Positions 62,763 through 64,000 of a stretch of 64,000 nucleotides of DNA are shown here, in pieces. Under the pieces are notes generated by a model that did no database searches, had not been told where the DNA came from, and was given only the letters and a program-made list of their open reading frames with translations. The translations under genes were made by a program, and so were the position numbers. Position 1 is the stretch's first letter, and each line of letters opens with the position of its first letter. The DNA is taken from NCBI GenBank assembly GCA_031551965.1, contig JAVBMW010000010.1:1-64000 (forward strand), in the 5' to 3' direction. The DNA comes from CALVGQ01 sp031551965 (lineage in GTDB: Bacteria > Bacillota_I > Bacilli_A > Erysipelotrichales > Erysipelotrichaceae).

Positions 62763-64000
62763 ATGGCAAATATCGGAACAGTCGTTGACGGCAAATATGA
62801 AATATTAAAATTAGTTGGGAAAGGCGGTATGTCAAAGGTTTATCTGGCAATGGATAAACGTTTGAATAAACAATGGGCAGTAAAAGAAATCGACAAGTTT
62901 GGTAAAGACACAAATAATGAAGTAATCATTCAAAGTGCAATTGCTGAAGCAAACTTGATCAAACAATTAGATCACCCTTCTTTACCTCGTATAGTTGATA
63001 TCATTGATGAGGAAAAAGTAATCTACGTTATTATGGATTACATTGAAGGGGAATCCCTTAATAAAGTATTGGATGAATTTGGTGCCTCACCTCAGGATCT
63101 AGTAATTGATTGGGCTAAACAACTAACAGATGCATTAGCATATCTGCATAATCACAAACCAGCGATTATTTATCGTGATATGAAACCAGCCAATGTTATG
63201 TTGAAACCAGATGGAAATGTGAAACTAATTGACTTTGGAATAGCTCGTGAATTTAAGGAACAGAATCTTGCCGATACAATTTGTTTAGGAACTAAAGGTT
63301 ATGCGGCTCCTGAGCAGTTTGGAGGTAAAGGGCAAACAGATTCACGTACTGATATTTATTGTTTAGGTGTAACTCTTTATCATCTTGTAACTGGGCATAA
63401 TCCTGCTGAACCACCTTACGAAATGTATCCAATTCGATATTGGAATCCTGAGTTATCAGGAGGATTAGAAAGAATCATTCAGAAATGTACACAATTGAAT
63501 CCGATCGATCGTTATCAATCATGTGCTGAATTAATGTATGATTTGATTCATTATGAAGAAGTTGATGATGCATTTAGAAAAAGACAAAAAACAAAACTGA
63601 ATCGTTTTATTACAACTTCTGCATTATGCATTATCTTCCTATTAGTAGGTGTATTTGGATTAGTTATGAAAACAAGTACAAATAATGCAGACTATAACAA
63701 TGTTATGGAAATGGCAGAAAAAGCAACAAATCAAAGCGAAAAAATTAATTACTACTTAAATGCTACAGAAATCAAACCACAAGAAGTTAATCCTTATTAT
63801 GGATTAATCAAAGTCTTTAAAGAAGATGCTGCTTATACCCTTGAAGAGGAAGAAACTATGATGAAGAAACTGAATGCAAATTTGACTTCTTTAAAAACAA
63901 TGACAGGGTATGGTGATTTAGCCTTTGAGATAGGAAAAACTTATTGGTATTACTACGATTACGGAAATGCTGAAGGTGGCGATAATCAAATCACAAGAAT
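62763..64000 (+). CDS. Membrane Ser/Thr protein kinase (partial, runs off the window)
   Basis: The gene continues past the end of the window; 412 codons are visible without a stop. The kinase domain (about 10-265) has a Gly loop VGKGGMSKVYLA, the VAIK-type Lys in WAVKEID, the catalytic loop YRDMKPANVML, DFGIAREF and the APE segment AAPEQF. A membrane helix follows near 281-302 (SALCIIFLLVGVFGLVMKTS), then the start of an extracellular helical region. It resembles PknB-type kinases but without visible PASTA repeats in the part seen. It probably phosphorylates the FHA-bound targets of the operon. GGGGGA precedes the ATG. Confidence 0.9.
   Translation, partial: MANIGTVVDGKYEILKLVGKGGMSKVYLAMDKRLNKQWAVKEIDKFGKDTNNEVIIQSAIAEANLIKQLDHPSLPRIVDIIDEEKVIYVIMDYIEGESLNKVLDEFGASPQDLVIDWAKQLTDALAYLHNHKPAIIYRDMKPANVMLKPDGNVKLIDFGIAREFKEQNLADTICLGTKGYAAPEQFGGKGQTDSRTDIYCLGVTLYHLVTGHNPAEPPYEMYPIRYWNPELSGGLERIIQKCTQLNPIDRYQSCAELMYDLIHYEEVDDAFRKRQKTKLNRFITTSALCIIFLLVGVFGLVMKTSTNNADYNNVMEMAEKATNQSEKINYYLNATEIKPQEVNPYYGLIKVFKEDAAYTLEEEETMMKKLNANLTSLKTMTGYGDLAFEIGKTYWYYYDYGNAEGGDNQITR

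Overview
The window is AT-rich DNA from a low-GC Gram-positive bacterium using the standard genetic code (TGA acts as a stop). A PheST T-box leader, Bacillota-type Shine-Dalgarno sites, lipoprotein signal peptides, a BlaI/BlaR1-like pair and a Firmicutes-type EssC/YukD/WXG100 secretion locus all point to Bacillota. Erysipelotrichia is my best guess, but this is inference only; no rRNA gene is present.

Layout. 1-6840: promoter, palindromic leader and a complete yhf-type operon (YhfU, YhfT, Php, YhfY, YhfS, YhfX, YhfW), a poorly understood catabolic/transport operon also known from Escherichia coli. 6909-14774: Ku, a serine-hydrolase lipoprotein, a nucleotide-sanitation enzyme, an acetyltransferase, a C45-type hydrolase, an AbiE type IV toxin-antitoxin pair and two HAD phosphatases. 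14920-20906: a two-component system, a histidine phosphatase and a heterodimeric ABC exporter whose second subunit is broken by two adjacent in-frame stops. 20934-27988: TfoX-like protein, a DUF937 protein with a lysine/threonine/alanine repeat tail, an MFS transporter, an esterase, a CotH-kinase lipoprotein and a diguanylate cyclase. 28040-31696: T-box leader and pheST. 31847-38144: BlaI/M56 regulatory pair with two operators, cardiolipin synthase, a small membrane exporter and a HerA/DUF853 ATPase. 38348-43297: two GT-C membrane glycosyltransferases, GtrA and a PHP phosphatase. 43440-46846: secG-rnr-nitroreductase-smpB. 46882-47202: a decayed AlbA_2 (Schlafen-type) gene. 47338-50573: phosphate transporter pair, small genes, and tmRNA (ssrA) on the minus strand.

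50574-64000 is the most interesting part. A tyrosine recombinase gene sits inside a 1,431-bp segment bounded by a perfect 28-bp inverted repeat (51182-51209 and 52585-52612). Immediately downstream, with only 28 bases between the right repeat and the first start codon, begins an operon encoding an XRE regulator, an FHA-EssC ATPase, a YukD ubiquitin-like protein, two WXG100-like proteins, a Big2 lipoprotein, a zinc-ribbon/FHA protein, a PP2C phosphatase and a membrane Ser/Thr kinase cut by the window edge. The segment carries an almost symmetric pair of divergent candidate promoters. It has an intrinsic terminator just inside its right end, and a leftward terminator sits just outside its left end. 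I infer a self-encoded DNA inversion switch (phase variation) that controls a type VII secretion system, with a second layer of control by phosphorylation (kinase, phosphatase and two FHA proteins). This is a prediction from sequence architecture, not a demonstrated system.
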